From assembly GCA_963837335.1 (NCBI GenBank), contig CAWINS010000057.1:22374-86373 (forward strand): a stretch of 64,000 nt of DNA, written 5' to 3'. Source of the DNA: RYN-230 sp963837335. GTDB taxonomy: Bacteria > Actinomycetota > Actinomycetes > Streptosporangiales > Streptosporangiaceae. The notes under the pieces are model-generated. The model ran no database searches. It was not told the DNA's origin and worked only from the letters and a program-made list of their open reading frames with translations. The position numbers and the translations under genes are program-made. Below are positions 1 to 8,187 of this stretch, piece by piece. Position 1 is the first letter of the stretch. Every line of letters begins with the position of its first letter.

Positions 1-1
1 C

Positions 2-448
2 GGCCGGCTGATCGCGGGCGGGTTTACCGCGGATCCGGCCGAGATGCACGCCCGGCTGGACCGGGAGCTGCGCACCCTGCCCCTGGAGACCGCCGGCCCG
101 GGTGATCTGCCCTGGCTGATCAAGCCCATCGACGGCTACTTCGACGGCAACCTGCGGGCCCTGGACGCGATCCCGGTGCACCAGCCCGGTACGCCGTCCC
201 GGCAGCGGCTGTGGGCCGCACTGCGCGCCGTGCCGCCGGGCCGCACGGTCACCTATACCCAGCTGGCCGCGCAGGCGGGCTGTCCCCAGGCGCCGCGCGC
301 CGCGGGGGCGGCGTGTGCCCTCAACCTGATCGCCCCCGTGGTCCCGTGCCACCGCGCGCTGCGGACGGACGGCAGCCTCGGCGGCTACTACTACGGCCTG
401 GACCGCAAGACGTGGCTGCTGCGCCACGAGGGCGCCCGTCCGGAGTAG
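2..448 (+). CDS. Methylated-DNA--protein-cysteine methyltransferase (5'-truncated by window edge)
   Basis: Suicide repair protein that moves the alkyl group from O6-alkylguanine in DNA to its own cysteine. The reading frame is open to the left edge, so the true start lies outside; an ATG at 44 is internal. The catalytic PCHR motif (VVPCHRAL), followed by RTDGSLGGYYYGLDRK, and the preceding winged-helix segment GRTVTYTQLAAQAG with an Arg-finger-like PRAAGAACALN match the DNA-binding domain of this family. It lies 226 bp upstream of the carboxylase gene on the same strand. Only the C-terminal part is visible, so separating Ogt from the MGMT domain of a larger protein is not possible. Confidence 0.88.
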   Translation, partial: GRLIAGGFTADPAEMHARLDRELRTLPLETAGPGDLPWLIKPIDGYFDGNLRALDAIPVHQPGTPSRQRLWAALRAVPPGRTVTYTQLAAQAGCPQAPRAAGAACALNLIAPVVPCHRALRTDGSLGGYYYGLDRKTWLLRHEGARPE

Positions 449-674
449 CCGGGCGGATCGCGGGTACTCCGGCAGCCACGAGCCGGTCCCGGAACCGAGA
501 CGTGTGACCGGCACGAAACGGTTTTCGTTGCGGCAGAACGTACGGATTCAGGACGCCAGCGGTCAGTCCGGGGCGAAGCGGGACCATCCGCCGGCCCGCC
601 GCTGGCCTGATCCCTGTGGCCACCAGCGAAGGGCCACTCGCCTAAACTCCTCGGCAGTCGGGAGGAGAAGATTC

Positions 675-2432
675 GTGCGCAAGGTGCTTATTGCGAATCG
701 TGGTGAAATCGCGGTCCGGGTGGTGCGGGCCTGCCGGGACGCCGGGCTGGACAGTGTGGCCGTATACGCCGAATCCGACCTCGACGCCCTGCACGTCTCG
801 ATGGCCGATGAGGCGTACGCGCTCGGCGGCCCGAGCCCCGCGGAGAGCTACCTCAGCGTCGAGAAGATCCTCGCGGTGGCGGCCGAGTCCGGGGCCGACG
901 CCATCCACCCTGGCTACGGTTTCCTGGCCGAGAACGCCGGCTTCGCCCAGGCGGTCCTGGACGCCGGGCTGATCTGGATCGGGCCCCCGCCGTCCGCCAT
1001 CGAATCCCTGGGCGACAAGGTGGCCGCGCGGCAGATCGCCGCCACGGTCGGCGCCCCGATGGCCGCGGGCACCGACGGGCCGGTCAGCGGGGTGGAGGAA
1101 GTCGAGGCGTTCGTGGCCGAGCACGGGCTGCCGATCGCCATCAAGGCCGCCTTCGGCGGCGGCGGCCGGGGGCTGAAGGTGGTCCGCCAGCCGGACGAGA
1201 TCAGCGAGGCCTACGAGTCCGCGGTCCGCGAAGCCGTGGCGGCGTTCGGCCGCGGCGAGTGCTTCGTCGAGCGCTACCTGGACCGGCCCCGGCATGTGGA
1301 GACCCAGTGCCTCGCCGACCGGCACGGGAACGTGGTGGTGATCTCCACCCGGGACTGCTCGCTGCAGCGCAGGCACCAGAAGCTGGTCGAGGAGGCGCCC
1401 GCGCCGTTCCTGTCCGCCAGCCAGACCGAGGAGCTGTACCGGGCGTCCAAGGCCATCCTGCGGGAGGCCGGTTATGTGGGCGCGGGTACCTGTGAATTTC
1501 TGGTCGGGCAGGACGGCACGGTGTCGTTCCTCGAGGTCAACACCCGGCTTCAGGTCGAGCACCCGGTGTCGGAGGAGGTCACCGGCATCGACCTGGTCCG
1601 GGAGATGTTCCGGATCGCGGACGGCCAGGAACTCGGGTACACCGACCCGGAGCCGCGCGGGCACTCGATCGAGTTCCGGATCAACGCCGAAGACCCCGGC
1701 CGGAACTTCCTGCCCGCCCCCGGCACCATCACCGAGCTCACCTGGCCGTCCGGCCCGGGAGTACGGGTGGATGCGGGCTACGCGCAGGGGATGACCGTCC
1801 CGCAGGCCTTCGACTCGCTGCTGGCCAAGCTCATCATCACCGGGGCCAGCCGGACCGAGGCGCTGGAGCGGGCCCGTCGCGCGCTGGATGAGTGCGTGGT
1901 CGGCGGAATGCCCACCGTGCTCCCCTTCCACCGCGCCGTGGTCCGTGACCCGGCCTTCACGGCCGAGCCGTTCTCGGTGCACACCCGGTGGATCGAGACG
2001 GAGTTCGAGAACGCGATCGAGCCCTGGTCCGGGCCCGCGGCCAGCCAGGAGGACGGCCAGCCGCCGCGGGAGCGGATCACCGTGGAGGTGGGCGGCAAGC
2101 GGCTCGAGGTGGTTCTCCCGGCCGGGCTGGGCGCGGCGGCCGGGCCCGCGCCCGCGGCGTCCCGGCGGCCTGGCCGCGGCCGGCGGGCCGGTGCGACGGC
2201 GGCCGCCCCGGCCAGCGGTGACGATCTCGTCAGCCCGATGCAGGGCACCATCACCAAGATCGTTGCGGCTGAGGGGGATCAGGTCTCGGCGGGTGACACC
2301 ATCGTGGTGCTGGAGGCGATGAAGATGGAGCAGCCGCTGACCGCGCACAAGGACGGCACCGTGACCGGGCTGGGCGTGGAGATTGGCCAGACCGTGTCGG
2401 CCGGTGCGGTTATCTGCAAGCTCGAGGGCTAG
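675..2432 (+). CDS. Acetyl/propionyl-CoA carboxylase alpha subunit (biotin carboxylase + BCCP)
   Basis: The 585-residue biotinylated subunit of an actinobacterial acyl-CoA carboxylase. It carboxylates biotin with ATP and bicarbonate and passes the carboxyl group to a separate beta subunit, which is not in this window. The N-terminus MRKVLIANRGEIAVRV opens the biotin carboxylase domain (about 1-450), with the Gly-rich ATP loop AAFGGGGRGLK and FLEVNTRLQVEHPVSE. A poorly conserved Ala/Pro/Arg linker leads to the C-terminal biotinyl domain, where EAMKMEQPL carries the biotin lysine near residue 550. The GTG start at 675 is chosen because GGAGGAG lies 7 bases upstream and it gives the family N-terminus; the frame stays open upstream to 504. 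AccA3/PccA-type specificity cannot be told from this subunit. Confidence 0.95.
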   Translation: MRKVLIANRGEIAVRVVRACRDAGLDSVAVYAESDLDALHVSMADEAYALGGPSPAESYLSVEKILAVAAESGADAIHPGYGFLAENAGFAQAVLDAGLIWIGPPPSAIESLGDKVAARQIAATVGAPMAAGTDGPVSGVEEVEAFVAEHGLPIAIKAAFGGGGRGLKVVRQPDEISEAYESAVREAVAAFGRGECFVERYLDRPRHVETQCLADRHGNVVVISTRDCSLQRRHQKLVEEAPAPFLSASQTEELYRASKAILREAGYVGAGTCEFLVGQDGTVSFLEVNTRLQVEHPVSEEVTGIDLVREMFRIADGQELGYTDPEPRGHSIEFRINAEDPGRNFLPAPGTITELTWPSGPGVRVDAGYAQGMTVPQAFDSLLAKLIITGASRTEALERARRALDECVVGGMPTVLPFHRAVVRDPAFTAEPFSVHTRWIETEFENAIEPWSGPAASQEDGQPPRERITVEVGGKRLEVVLPAGLGAAAGPAPAASRRPGRGRRAGATAAAPASGDDLVSPMQGTITKIVAAEGDQVSAGDTIVVLEAMKMEQPLTAHKDGTVTGLGVEIGQTVSAGAVICKLEG

Positions 2433-2472
2433 CGGCTGCGCGGCTGCCGGTCGCGGCTGGGAGACTGAAAAC

Positions 2473-2829
2473 ATGACCAGGCTGTCTGGTGACCCCGGCC
2501 CGCTCGGGTGGCTGCGGTTCGCCTGGGGTTTCCGGCTCCCGGCCGAGAACGTGCACTGGGTGCGGCACGAGTTGACCGACGCGGGGTGGCGGGGCCGGAC
2601 CGTGCTCCGGCATCTGGCCGTCATCATCCCCGTCTGCGCCATCGTGGTCGCCGTGCTGGCGATCCTGCTCCCCGCCCCCATCTGGGTCAGCATCACCATG
2701 GTGGCCCTTATCCTGTGCGGCAGCCTGTTCACGGTGACCGTCTACGCGGATGACCTGCGGGCCAACCGGCTGCGCCAGCACGGCCTGCCGGTGCCCAAAG
2801 ACCGCGACCTGGGCCACCCCACCCACTGA
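2473..2829 (+). CDS. DUF5313-like small membrane protein
   Basis: A 118-residue protein of unknown function. Its start GDPGPLGWLRFAWGFRLP and its overall plan (short conserved head, basic VRHELTDAGWRGRTVLRH segment, two adjacent hydrophobic helices at about residues 48-68 and 72-90, charged tail) match the DUF5313 family of actinobacterial membrane proteins. The ATG at 2473 is preceded by GGGAGACTGAAAAC. It follows the carboxylase gene by 40 bp on the same strand. A degenerate tandem copy lies at 3089-3444. The family assignment is from remembered family features, not from a search. Confidence 0.72.
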   Translation: MTRLSGDPGPLGWLRFAWGFRLPAENVHWVRHELTDAGWRGRTVLRHLAVIIPVCAIVVAVLAILLPAPIWVSITMVALILCGSLFTVTVYADDLRANRLRQHGLPVPKDRDLGHPTH

Positions 2830-3088
2830 TCCTGGCCAGTCAGCCGGGCCACCGGCCGCTGGAGGCGCCCGGACGCCCGGTGCGCGAAGCGCCCGCGACC
2901 TGATCAGCCGCCTGGCGACTGCGTCGGGTGGCTAGCGGCTGGGAGACTAGGACCATGCATCCCCCGCCCGCCATCACCACCACCCCGCGCCCGCGGGCAC
3001 CGCCCACCGCGGGACTGCCGCCGGGCAGCGCGGGGTCCAGCGCGCTGGCGCGCCGCCCTGACGGCGTGGGTGCACCGTGGAGGCCCCG

Positions 3089-3444
3089 TTGACCAGGCTG
3101 CCTGGCGACCCCGGCCCGCTCGGGTGGCTGCGGTTCGCCTGGGGTTTCCGGCTCCCGAGCCGAGAACGTGCACTGGGTCCGGCACGAGCTGACCGACGCG
3201 GGGTGGCGGGTCCGGACCGTACTCCGGCATCTGGCCGTCATCATCCCCGTCTGCGCGATCGTGGTCGCCGTGCTGGCGATCCTGCTCCCCGCCCCGACGG
3301 GTCAGCCTGACCATGGTGGCCCTCATCCTGTGCGGCAGCCTGTTCACGGTCGACCGTCTACGCGGATGACCTGCGGGCCAACCGGCTGCGCCAGCACGGC
3401 CTGCCGGTCCCCAAGGACCCCGACCTGGGCCACCCCACCACTGA
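3089..3444 (+). pseudogene. Degenerate tandem copy of the DUF5313-like gene
   Basis: Nucleotide copy of 2473-2829 with most bases identical. The ATG is replaced by TTG (3089). An extra A near 3156 (CTCCCGAGCC versus CTCCCGGCC) shifts the frame. Two bases are missing near 3298 (CCCGACGGGTCAG versus CCCCATCTGGGTCAG), one C is added near 3350 (GGTCGACC versus GGTGACC), and one base is lost in the last codon. About 120 bp of Pro/Ala-coding sequence separates the duplicated leader (GGCTAGCGGCTGGGAGACTA at 2928) from the duplicated body. No full-length product can be made. Confidence 0.85.
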
Positions 3445-3501
3445 CTCCACCCTTGACGCTCTAGCAAACCCGGCGATCCTGACGGGGCACGAGCTGGTCA
3501 G

Positions 3502-4953
3502 TCAGCGGCGGCCGCTCGCCGGGAGCATGAGCCGGCGGGCCGCCTCGGTCAGGCTGCCCGACAGCGACGGGTACACCGCGAACGTGTGGGCCATCTGGTC
3601 CACGGTCAGGGACTGCTCCACCGCCAGCGACACGCCCAGGATCAGCTCGCTGGCCCGCGGCGCGACCACCACCCCACCGAGCACGATCCCGGTCCCGCGC
3701 CGGGCGAACAGCTTCACGAACCCGTCCCGGAAGCCCTGCATCTTGGCCCGGGCGTTGGTGGCCAGCGGGAGCTTGACCGCGACCGCGTCCTCGGCGCCCG
3801 ATTCGACCGCGTTCGCGGTCACCCCGACGGTGGCGATCTCCGGGTCCGTGAAGATCGTCGCGGCCACATGATCCAGCCTGATCGGCTGCACGGCCTCGCC
3901 GAGCGTGTGCCACATGGCGATCCGGCCCTGCATGGCCGCCACCGACGCGAGCATCATCACGCCGGTGCAGTCGCCGGCCGCGTACACCCCGCGGGCCGTG
4001 GTCCGGGACACCCGGTCCACCTCGACGAAGCCCCGGCCGTCCAGGGTGACCCCCGCCTCCTCCAGGCCCAGGTCCCGGGTGGCGGGCACCATGCCCACCG
4101 TGAGCAGGCAGTGCGAGCCGCGGACGGTCCGGCCGCCTTCCAGCGTGACCACCACGCCGTCACGGGTCCGCTTGACCGCCGCCGCGCGGGACCGGCTCAG
4201 CACCATCATCCCGCGGCGCCGGAACACGTCCTCCAGCACCACTGCGGCGTCCGCGTCCTCGTGCGGGAGCACCCGCTCCCGGGAGGAGACCAGGGTGACC
4301 TGGGAACCGAGGGCCTGGTAGGCGCCGGCAAACTCGGCGCCGGTCACCCCCGAGCCGACGACGATCAGCTCGGGTGGCAGCTCGGGCAGGTCGTAGAGCT
4401 GGCGCCAGTTCAGGATGCGCTCGCCATCGGGTTCCGCGCCGGGCAGCACCCGGGGCATGGCCCCGGTGGCGATGAGCACGGCGTCGGCCTGGATCCGCTG
4501 ACCGTCCACGATGACCGTGTCCGGCCCGCCCAGCCCGCCACGGCCGGTGATGGTCTCCACGCCCTCGGCGGCCAGTCGCTTGCCACATCCGCGGACTGGG
4601 CCTGGGCCAGCGCCTTGACTCTCGCGTACAGCCGGGGTGCGTCCACGGACGCGTGGCTGCGCCCCGCGCGGGCCGCGGAGGCGCGCCCCGAAACCGCCCC
4701 CGCGCCGGGGCCCCGCCGGCCGGGTCAGCCCCACCCGGATACCCAGGTCTTCCGCGCCGTACACCACCGACATCGTGGTCGACGTGGCGATAAGGGTCTT
4801 GGAGGGCACGCAGTCGGTCAGCACGCAGGCGCCACCCAGGCCGTCGCTGTCCACCACGGTCACCTGGGCGCCGAGTTGCGCGGCCACCAGGGCCGCCTCG
4901 TAGCCGCCCGGGCCGCCGCCCAGGATGACGATTCTCGCGTGCGGCTGGTTCAC
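3502..4953 (-). CDS. lpdA: LpdA-type FAD-dependent NAD(P)H-quinone dehydrogenase / disulfide reductase (internally scrambled frame)
   Basis: A pyridine nucleotide-disulfide oxidoreductase of 483 residues. IVILGGGPGGYEAALVAAQLG is the FAD Rossmann motif. GGACVLTDCVPSKTLIA has the CX4C redox pair, VVGSGVTGAEFAGAYQALG is the NAD(P) motif, and GVYAAGDCTG is the second FAD motif. The C-terminal dimerisation domain lacks the usual catalytic His-x4-Glu, reading FAVYPSLSGSLTEAARRL, as in actinobacterial LpdA. Residues about 75-125 are nonsense in the open frame. The adjacent frame over about 4590-4716 encodes the expected VDAPRLYARVKALAQAQSAD, so two compensating indels flank this segment. It is divergent from the cyclotransferase gene. 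Confidence 0.85.
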   Translation of the reverse strand: MNQPHARIVILGGGPGGYEAALVAAQLGAQVTVVDSDGLGGACVLTDCVPSKTLIATSTTMSVVYGAEDLGIRVGLTRPAGPRRGGGFGARLRGPRGAQPRVRGRTPAVRESQGAGPGPVRGCGKRLAAEGVETITGRGGLGGPDTVIVDGQRIQADAVLIATGAMPRVLPGAEPDGERILNWRQLYDLPELPPELIVVGSGVTGAEFAGAYQALGSQVTLVSSRERVLPHEDADAAVVLEDVFRRRGMMVLSRSRAAAVKRTRDGVVVTLEGGRTVRGSHCLLTVGMVPATRDLGLEEAGVTLDGRGFVEVDRVSRTTARGVYAAGDCTGVMMLASVAAMQGRIAMWHTLGEAVQPIRLDHVAATIFTDPEIATVGVTANAVESGAEDAVAVKLPLATNARAKMQGFRDGFVKLFARRGTGIVLGGVVVAPRASELILGVSLAVEQSLTVDQMAHTFAVYPSLSGSLTEAARRLMLPASGRR

Positions 4954-5101
4954 GCTGCCTCATTCTTCCCGGCCGCCCGGATACCGCGCACCCCGCCCTC
5001 CCGCCAGCGCACCCGCCGGGCCCTGCCCGCGCGGCGAACCCCGCCTCCGGTGTCCAGGAGATCTGCCGCAACAACACGTTGCATGGTTACGCTGGTGAGC
5101 C

Positions 5102-5554
5102 GTGGAGCTGTACGCGGCGTATGCCACCAATATGGACCCCTCACTGATGGCCGAACGCTGCCCGCATTCGCCCATGCGGGGCAACGGCTGGCTGGAAGGC
5201 TGGCGGCTCACCTTCGGCGGCGAGGACATCAGCTGGGAAGGCGCCCTGGCCACCGTCGTGGAGGATGTGGCCGACCAGGTCTTCGTGGTCCTGTACGAAC
5301 TGCATGACCTGGACGAACAGGTGCTGGACCACTGGGACGGCGTGCACCTCGGCTACTTCCAGAAGATCAGGGTCCGGGTGCAGACGCTGGACGGTGACGT
5401 CGCGGCCTGGCTCTACGTGCTCAACGACTACGAGGGCGGCCTGCCCTCGGCGCGTTATCTGGGCATCGTGGCGGACGCGGCCGAGATGGCGGGCGCTCCC
5501 GCCGACTACGTGGCCGGGCTGCGCATCCGGCCCTGCGCGTCACCGGGGACTTAG
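5102..5554 (+). CDS. Gamma-glutamylcyclotransferase-like protein (AIG2/GGCT fold)
   Basis: A 150-residue protein with the N-terminal signature ELYAAYATNMDPSLMAERCP, where YAAYATNM corresponds to the YFAYGSNM substrate-binding loop of the cyclotransferase family. The acidic residue in LHDLDEQVLDHWDGVHLGYF is the likely catalytic position. Known members cleave gamma-glutamyl amines to 5-oxoproline. The GTG start at 5102 is used because the conserved loop begins five residues later. A 148-bp gap with TTGCATGG and TTACGCT separates it from divergent lpdA, a pairing also common in Streptomyces. The substrate is not known. Confidence 0.8.
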   Translation: MELYAAYATNMDPSLMAERCPHSPMRGNGWLEGWRLTFGGEDISWEGALATVVEDVADQVFVVLYELHDLDEQVLDHWDGVHLGYFQKIRVRVQTLDGDVAAWLYVLNDYEGGLPSARYLGIVADAAEMAGAPADYVAGLRIRPCASPGT

Positions 5555-5625
5555 TGAGGGTCTGATTGGCGGTGGACGCGGGCGATCGCGTCCACCGCCG
5601 TCGGCCCGCGCCTGGGAGTCCCGGG

Positions 5626-6032
5626 TCAGGCCGGGATGGCGCCGAGTTGTGCATCAAGGCGACGCCGTCGAACTGCGTCCAGATGTCGGTCACGACCGTC
5701 CTTGAGGCGGTAGAAGTTCATGCCCTCGACCCTGATCGTCTGGCCGGAGGCGGGGATCCCCATGAATCCTGCTGCTGGAACCGGCCACGACCCACCGGGT
5801 GGCGACTGTCGCCGCTGGCGATGATGTCCTGCAGGTCCTCCTCCAGGTCGGGGAAGATCGCCTTGAAGCCCGCGACTTTTCCTGAAGCTGGCGAGCGTCG
5901 GCTCTTCGCCAGGTGCTGGATTGGGGTTGACGAGACCCGGGTCGCAGAGCTCGTCGATCGTCTCCTGGTCGGCCGCGCGAAACGCGTGCTCGAAGCGCGT
6001 GATGACTCGGCGTTGACCGTTACCTGAGCCAT
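5626..6032 (-). pseudogene. SnoaL-like/ester cyclase (NTF2-fold) gene broken by many small indels
   Basis: Pieces of one SnoaL-type NTF2-fold protein are scattered over all three minus frames in the correct order: MAQVTVN, then RRVITRFEHAFRAADQETID, then KVAGFKAIFPDLEEDLQDII, then VATRWVVAG, then FMGIPASGQTIRVEGMNFYR, then VTDIWTQFDGVALM, then QLGAIPA before TGA at 5626. At least five frame changes occur in 400 bp, yet the amino-acid signal within each piece is not decayed, so the indels are recent or are sequencing artefacts. The promoter and operators upstream (6096-6141) look intact. Known relatives are polyketide cyclases and related small-molecule enzymes; no activity can be assigned. 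Confidence 0.85.
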
Positions 6033-6095
6033 GATCAGTCCGTTCCCCGGGCTTGTGCCTCGCGGCGGGCCCTGTTTGCGCTGCTACCGCATGTA

Positions 6096-6141
6096 GCAAC
6101 TAACTGGTTGCGATAATATGGCAACCGATCAGTTGCGTCAA
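6096..6141 (-). promoter_or_regulatory. Promoter with two palindromic operators for the SnoaL-like gene
   Basis: On the minus strand TTGACG (6141-6136) and TATTAT (6118-6113) are separated by exactly 17 bases. The spacer is filled by a 16-bp dyad of the form GCAAC-N6-GTTGC (6121-6136). A second dyad, GCAAC-N6-GTTGC at 6096-6111, lies just downstream of the -10 box; the two are 9 bp apart and are also mirror images. This is a classic layout for repression by a dimeric TetR- or HxlR/MarR-type regulator. No matching regulator gene was recognised next to it. Confidence 0.75.
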
Positions 6142-6293
6142 GAGGCCCGCGTTCCCGGCCAGCTGGCCACCCGGGCCGCGGCCGTGAAGATGATCCTGCA
6201 CGTCTCCAAGCGCCACCCGACGTCCGGCCCCGCCGCTGGGTCGCGAGGTACCTTGGGCCTGGATCAGCGCCCAGCCCGCCCATAGTGAGGCAC

Positions 6294-7196
6294 TCACTGA
6301 GACCCGCAGGAACGAGGCGATCTCGGCCCGCAACGACCGGGCGTCCAGGCCGTGCGCCGCCTGATGCTCGGCAGGCGTGCCGTACCGGCGCAGCTCGCGT
6401 CGTCCGACACCGAGCCCGAGGATCCGGTGCGGCAGGTCGCGCAGCGCCTCGGCCACCGCGGGTACCGAGGTGCCCGCCAGGTAGGGCTCGACCAGGACCA
6501 CGTCCGGAGCCTGCAGGCTGTCCCGCAGCGTCGCCACGTCCAGCGGCCGGATGGTGGCCGCGTACAGCACGGTGACGTCCAGCCCGAGGGTCGCGTCCAC
6601 CACGGCGTCCGCCAGCGGGCCGACCGCGAGCACCGTGCCCCGGCTGCCGCGGCGCAGCATGGTGAGCCGGCCTGGCTGCGACCGTCCAGCGGGACCGCGT
6701 TGGCCTCCGTGGACAGCCGCAGGTAGACCAGCCCGTTCCCGCGGGCCGCCGCGCGGATCTGGCGCTCAGCCTCGTCGGGATGCCCGGGCACGTGCACGGT
6801 CCAGCCGGGCAGCGTGCCCAGCAGGGCGACGTCGCCTGGCGACTGATGGGTCCGGCCGTACTCGGAGTAGTCGTAGGACGCGCCCGCGCTGACCAGCACC
6901 GCGCCGGCCTCCGCACCCTGGTGGTTCAGGTCCAGCTTGATCTGCTCGAAGGGGCGCTCGACCAGGAAGCTGGCGAAGGTGTGCGCGATCGGCCGCATCC
7001 CGGTCAGGGACAGCCCGCCCGCCACGCTGATCAGCAGTTGCTCCCGGATCCCCACGTTGATCACCCGGTCCGGGTAGCGGGTCGCGGCCGGCCGGAAGCT
7101 GTCCGCCGAGATGTCGGCGAGCACCACGGCCAGCCGCGGGTGCTCGGCCAGCAGGTCCGTCGTGACCGCGGTGAAGCGTTCGCGCATGGTCTCCAT
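6294..7196 (-). pseudogene. Transketolase C-terminal (beta) subunit, frameshifted
   Basis: The second half of a split transketolase: pyrimidine-binding and C-terminal domains. The frame starting at 7196 gives LAEHPRLAVVLADISAD, VINVGIREQLLISVAGGLS with the catalytic Glu, and HQSPGDVALLGTLPGWTVHV. Near 6673 the protein signal moves to another frame: MLRRGSRGTVLAVGPLADAV, then YAATIRPLDVATLRDSLQ and GLDARSLRAEIASFLR. The first frame ends with TGA at 6294; the second runs on to 6100. A single indel therefore separates the two domains. It follows the N-terminal subunit gene by 12 bp, so both would form one TPP enzyme. Pathway unknown. Confidence 0.85.
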
Positions 7197-7208
7197 GACC
7201 GTCTCCTC

Positions 7209-8021
7209 CTATCGCGTCGGTGCAGCGGACCTGGCGGGCGCCGGTGGCGCGGCGGCGGCCGGTGGCGCGGCGGCGGCCGGTGCCGCGGCGGCGGCCGTGG
7301 GCGGTGCGGCGGGGCCGGAGGATTTGGGCTCGACGACCGCGGCTACCATGTGCGGCCGGCCGGGATGCGGCGCGGTGAACGCGGCCTCCAGCGCGTCGTG
7401 ATCCCGTCCGGAGACCCTGGACACCGACCAGCCCTCGACGGCGAACCGGGCCTCCACCCCGCCTGGCCAGCCGTAGGTGGACGAGGCGTTGTCCACCACC
7501 ACCACGTGCAGCGTGTCGAGGCGGGCGGCCCGGGCGAACGCGATCGCCTCGTGGTTGGATCCCTCGTCCAGCTCGGCGTCCCCGGTCAGCACGAACACCC
7601 GCGCATCCGCCAGGCCCCGGGCTCTCAAACCCAGCGCCATCCCCACCGCCAGCGGCAGGCCGTGGCCGAGCGATCCGCTGGAGATCTCCACCCCCGGCAC
7701 CAGGACCCGGTCCGGATGCAGCCCGAGGATGGAGCCGAACGCGCCGAAGCCGGGCAGGTCCGCGGGATCCAGGAAGCCCTTGGCCGCGAGCACCGCGTAG
7801 TAGGCCATCGGCCCGTGTCCCTTGGACAGCACGAAGCGGTCCCGCGCGTCGTCCGCGGCGGTCTGCGGCGTGACCCGCAGCACCCGGTCGTAGAGCACCC
7901 AGAGCACGTCCAGGGTGGAGGTGGCGGCCTGGTCGTGCTTGTCGTCGCCGGTCATCAGCGACATCAGGCGCGGCAGGTCGGCGAAGGTCGCGGGCGGGCG
8001 GTGGTTCGCGGTCGTCGTCAT
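7209..8021 (-). CDS. Transketolase N-terminal (alpha) subunit, TPP-binding
   Basis: A 270-residue TPP-binding subunit of a split transketolase. RDRFVLSKGHGPMAYYAVLA and SGSLGHGLPLAVGMALGLR are typical, and GDAELDEGSNHEAIAFARAA followed by VVVDNAS is the GDG-N thiamine-pyrophosphate/metal motif (here GDA). The protein ends in an Ala/Pro-rich tail of about 35 residues not seen in transketolase cores; the matching DNA at 7225-7310 is a GCC/GCG-rich near-repeat that may be prone to slippage. The gene lies directly upstream of the C-terminal subunit gene. Single-polypeptide transketolase of central metabolism is a different gene, so this pair probably serves a specialised pathway. Confidence 0.88.
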   Translation of the reverse strand: MTTTANHRPPATFADLPRLMSLMTGDDKHDQAATSTLDVLWVLYDRVLRVTPQTAADDARDRFVLSKGHGPMAYYAVLAAKGFLDPADLPGFGAFGSILGLHPDRVLVPGVEISSGSLGHGLPLAVGMALGLRARGLADARVFVLTGDAELDEGSNHEAIAFARAARLDTLHVVVVDNASSTYGWPGGVEARFAVEGWSVSRVSGRDHDALEAAFTAPHPGRPHMVAAVVEPKSSGPAAPPTAAAAAPAAAAPPAAAAPPAPARSAAPTR

Positions 8022-8187
8022 GACCCCATGCTCTGACTTAAAGCGCGCTTGAAGTCAATGGGATTCTGCCGGGTGCGGGGAATCCGGGCCGCCCACCCGG
8101 TCCGGTGCCAGCGGCCCGCCGGTCCGGTCCGCCCACCCGGCCCGGTCCGCCGCCGGTCCGTCGCACGGGCCAGGTCGCTGGCCGGCC

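Noticed and set aside
642..2732. A 696-codon open frame antisense to the carboxylase gene
   Set aside because: Its translation is Arg/Gly/Pro/His-rich with no family signature and it mirrors the codon pattern of the plus-strand gene; long antisense frames are a normal effect of high GC.
6118..6288. A plus-strand ORF from ATG 6118 as the regulator of the SnoaL operators
   Set aside because: About 55 codons without a helix-turn-helix pattern and overlapping the -10 box; the composition matches antisense of the neighbouring frame.
6294..7196. Programmed ribosomal frameshift in the transketolase beta gene
   Set aside because: No slippery heptamer or downstream pseudoknot is apparent near 6673, and similar unexplained breaks occur in many neighbouring genes, so a mutation or sequence error is the simpler reading.
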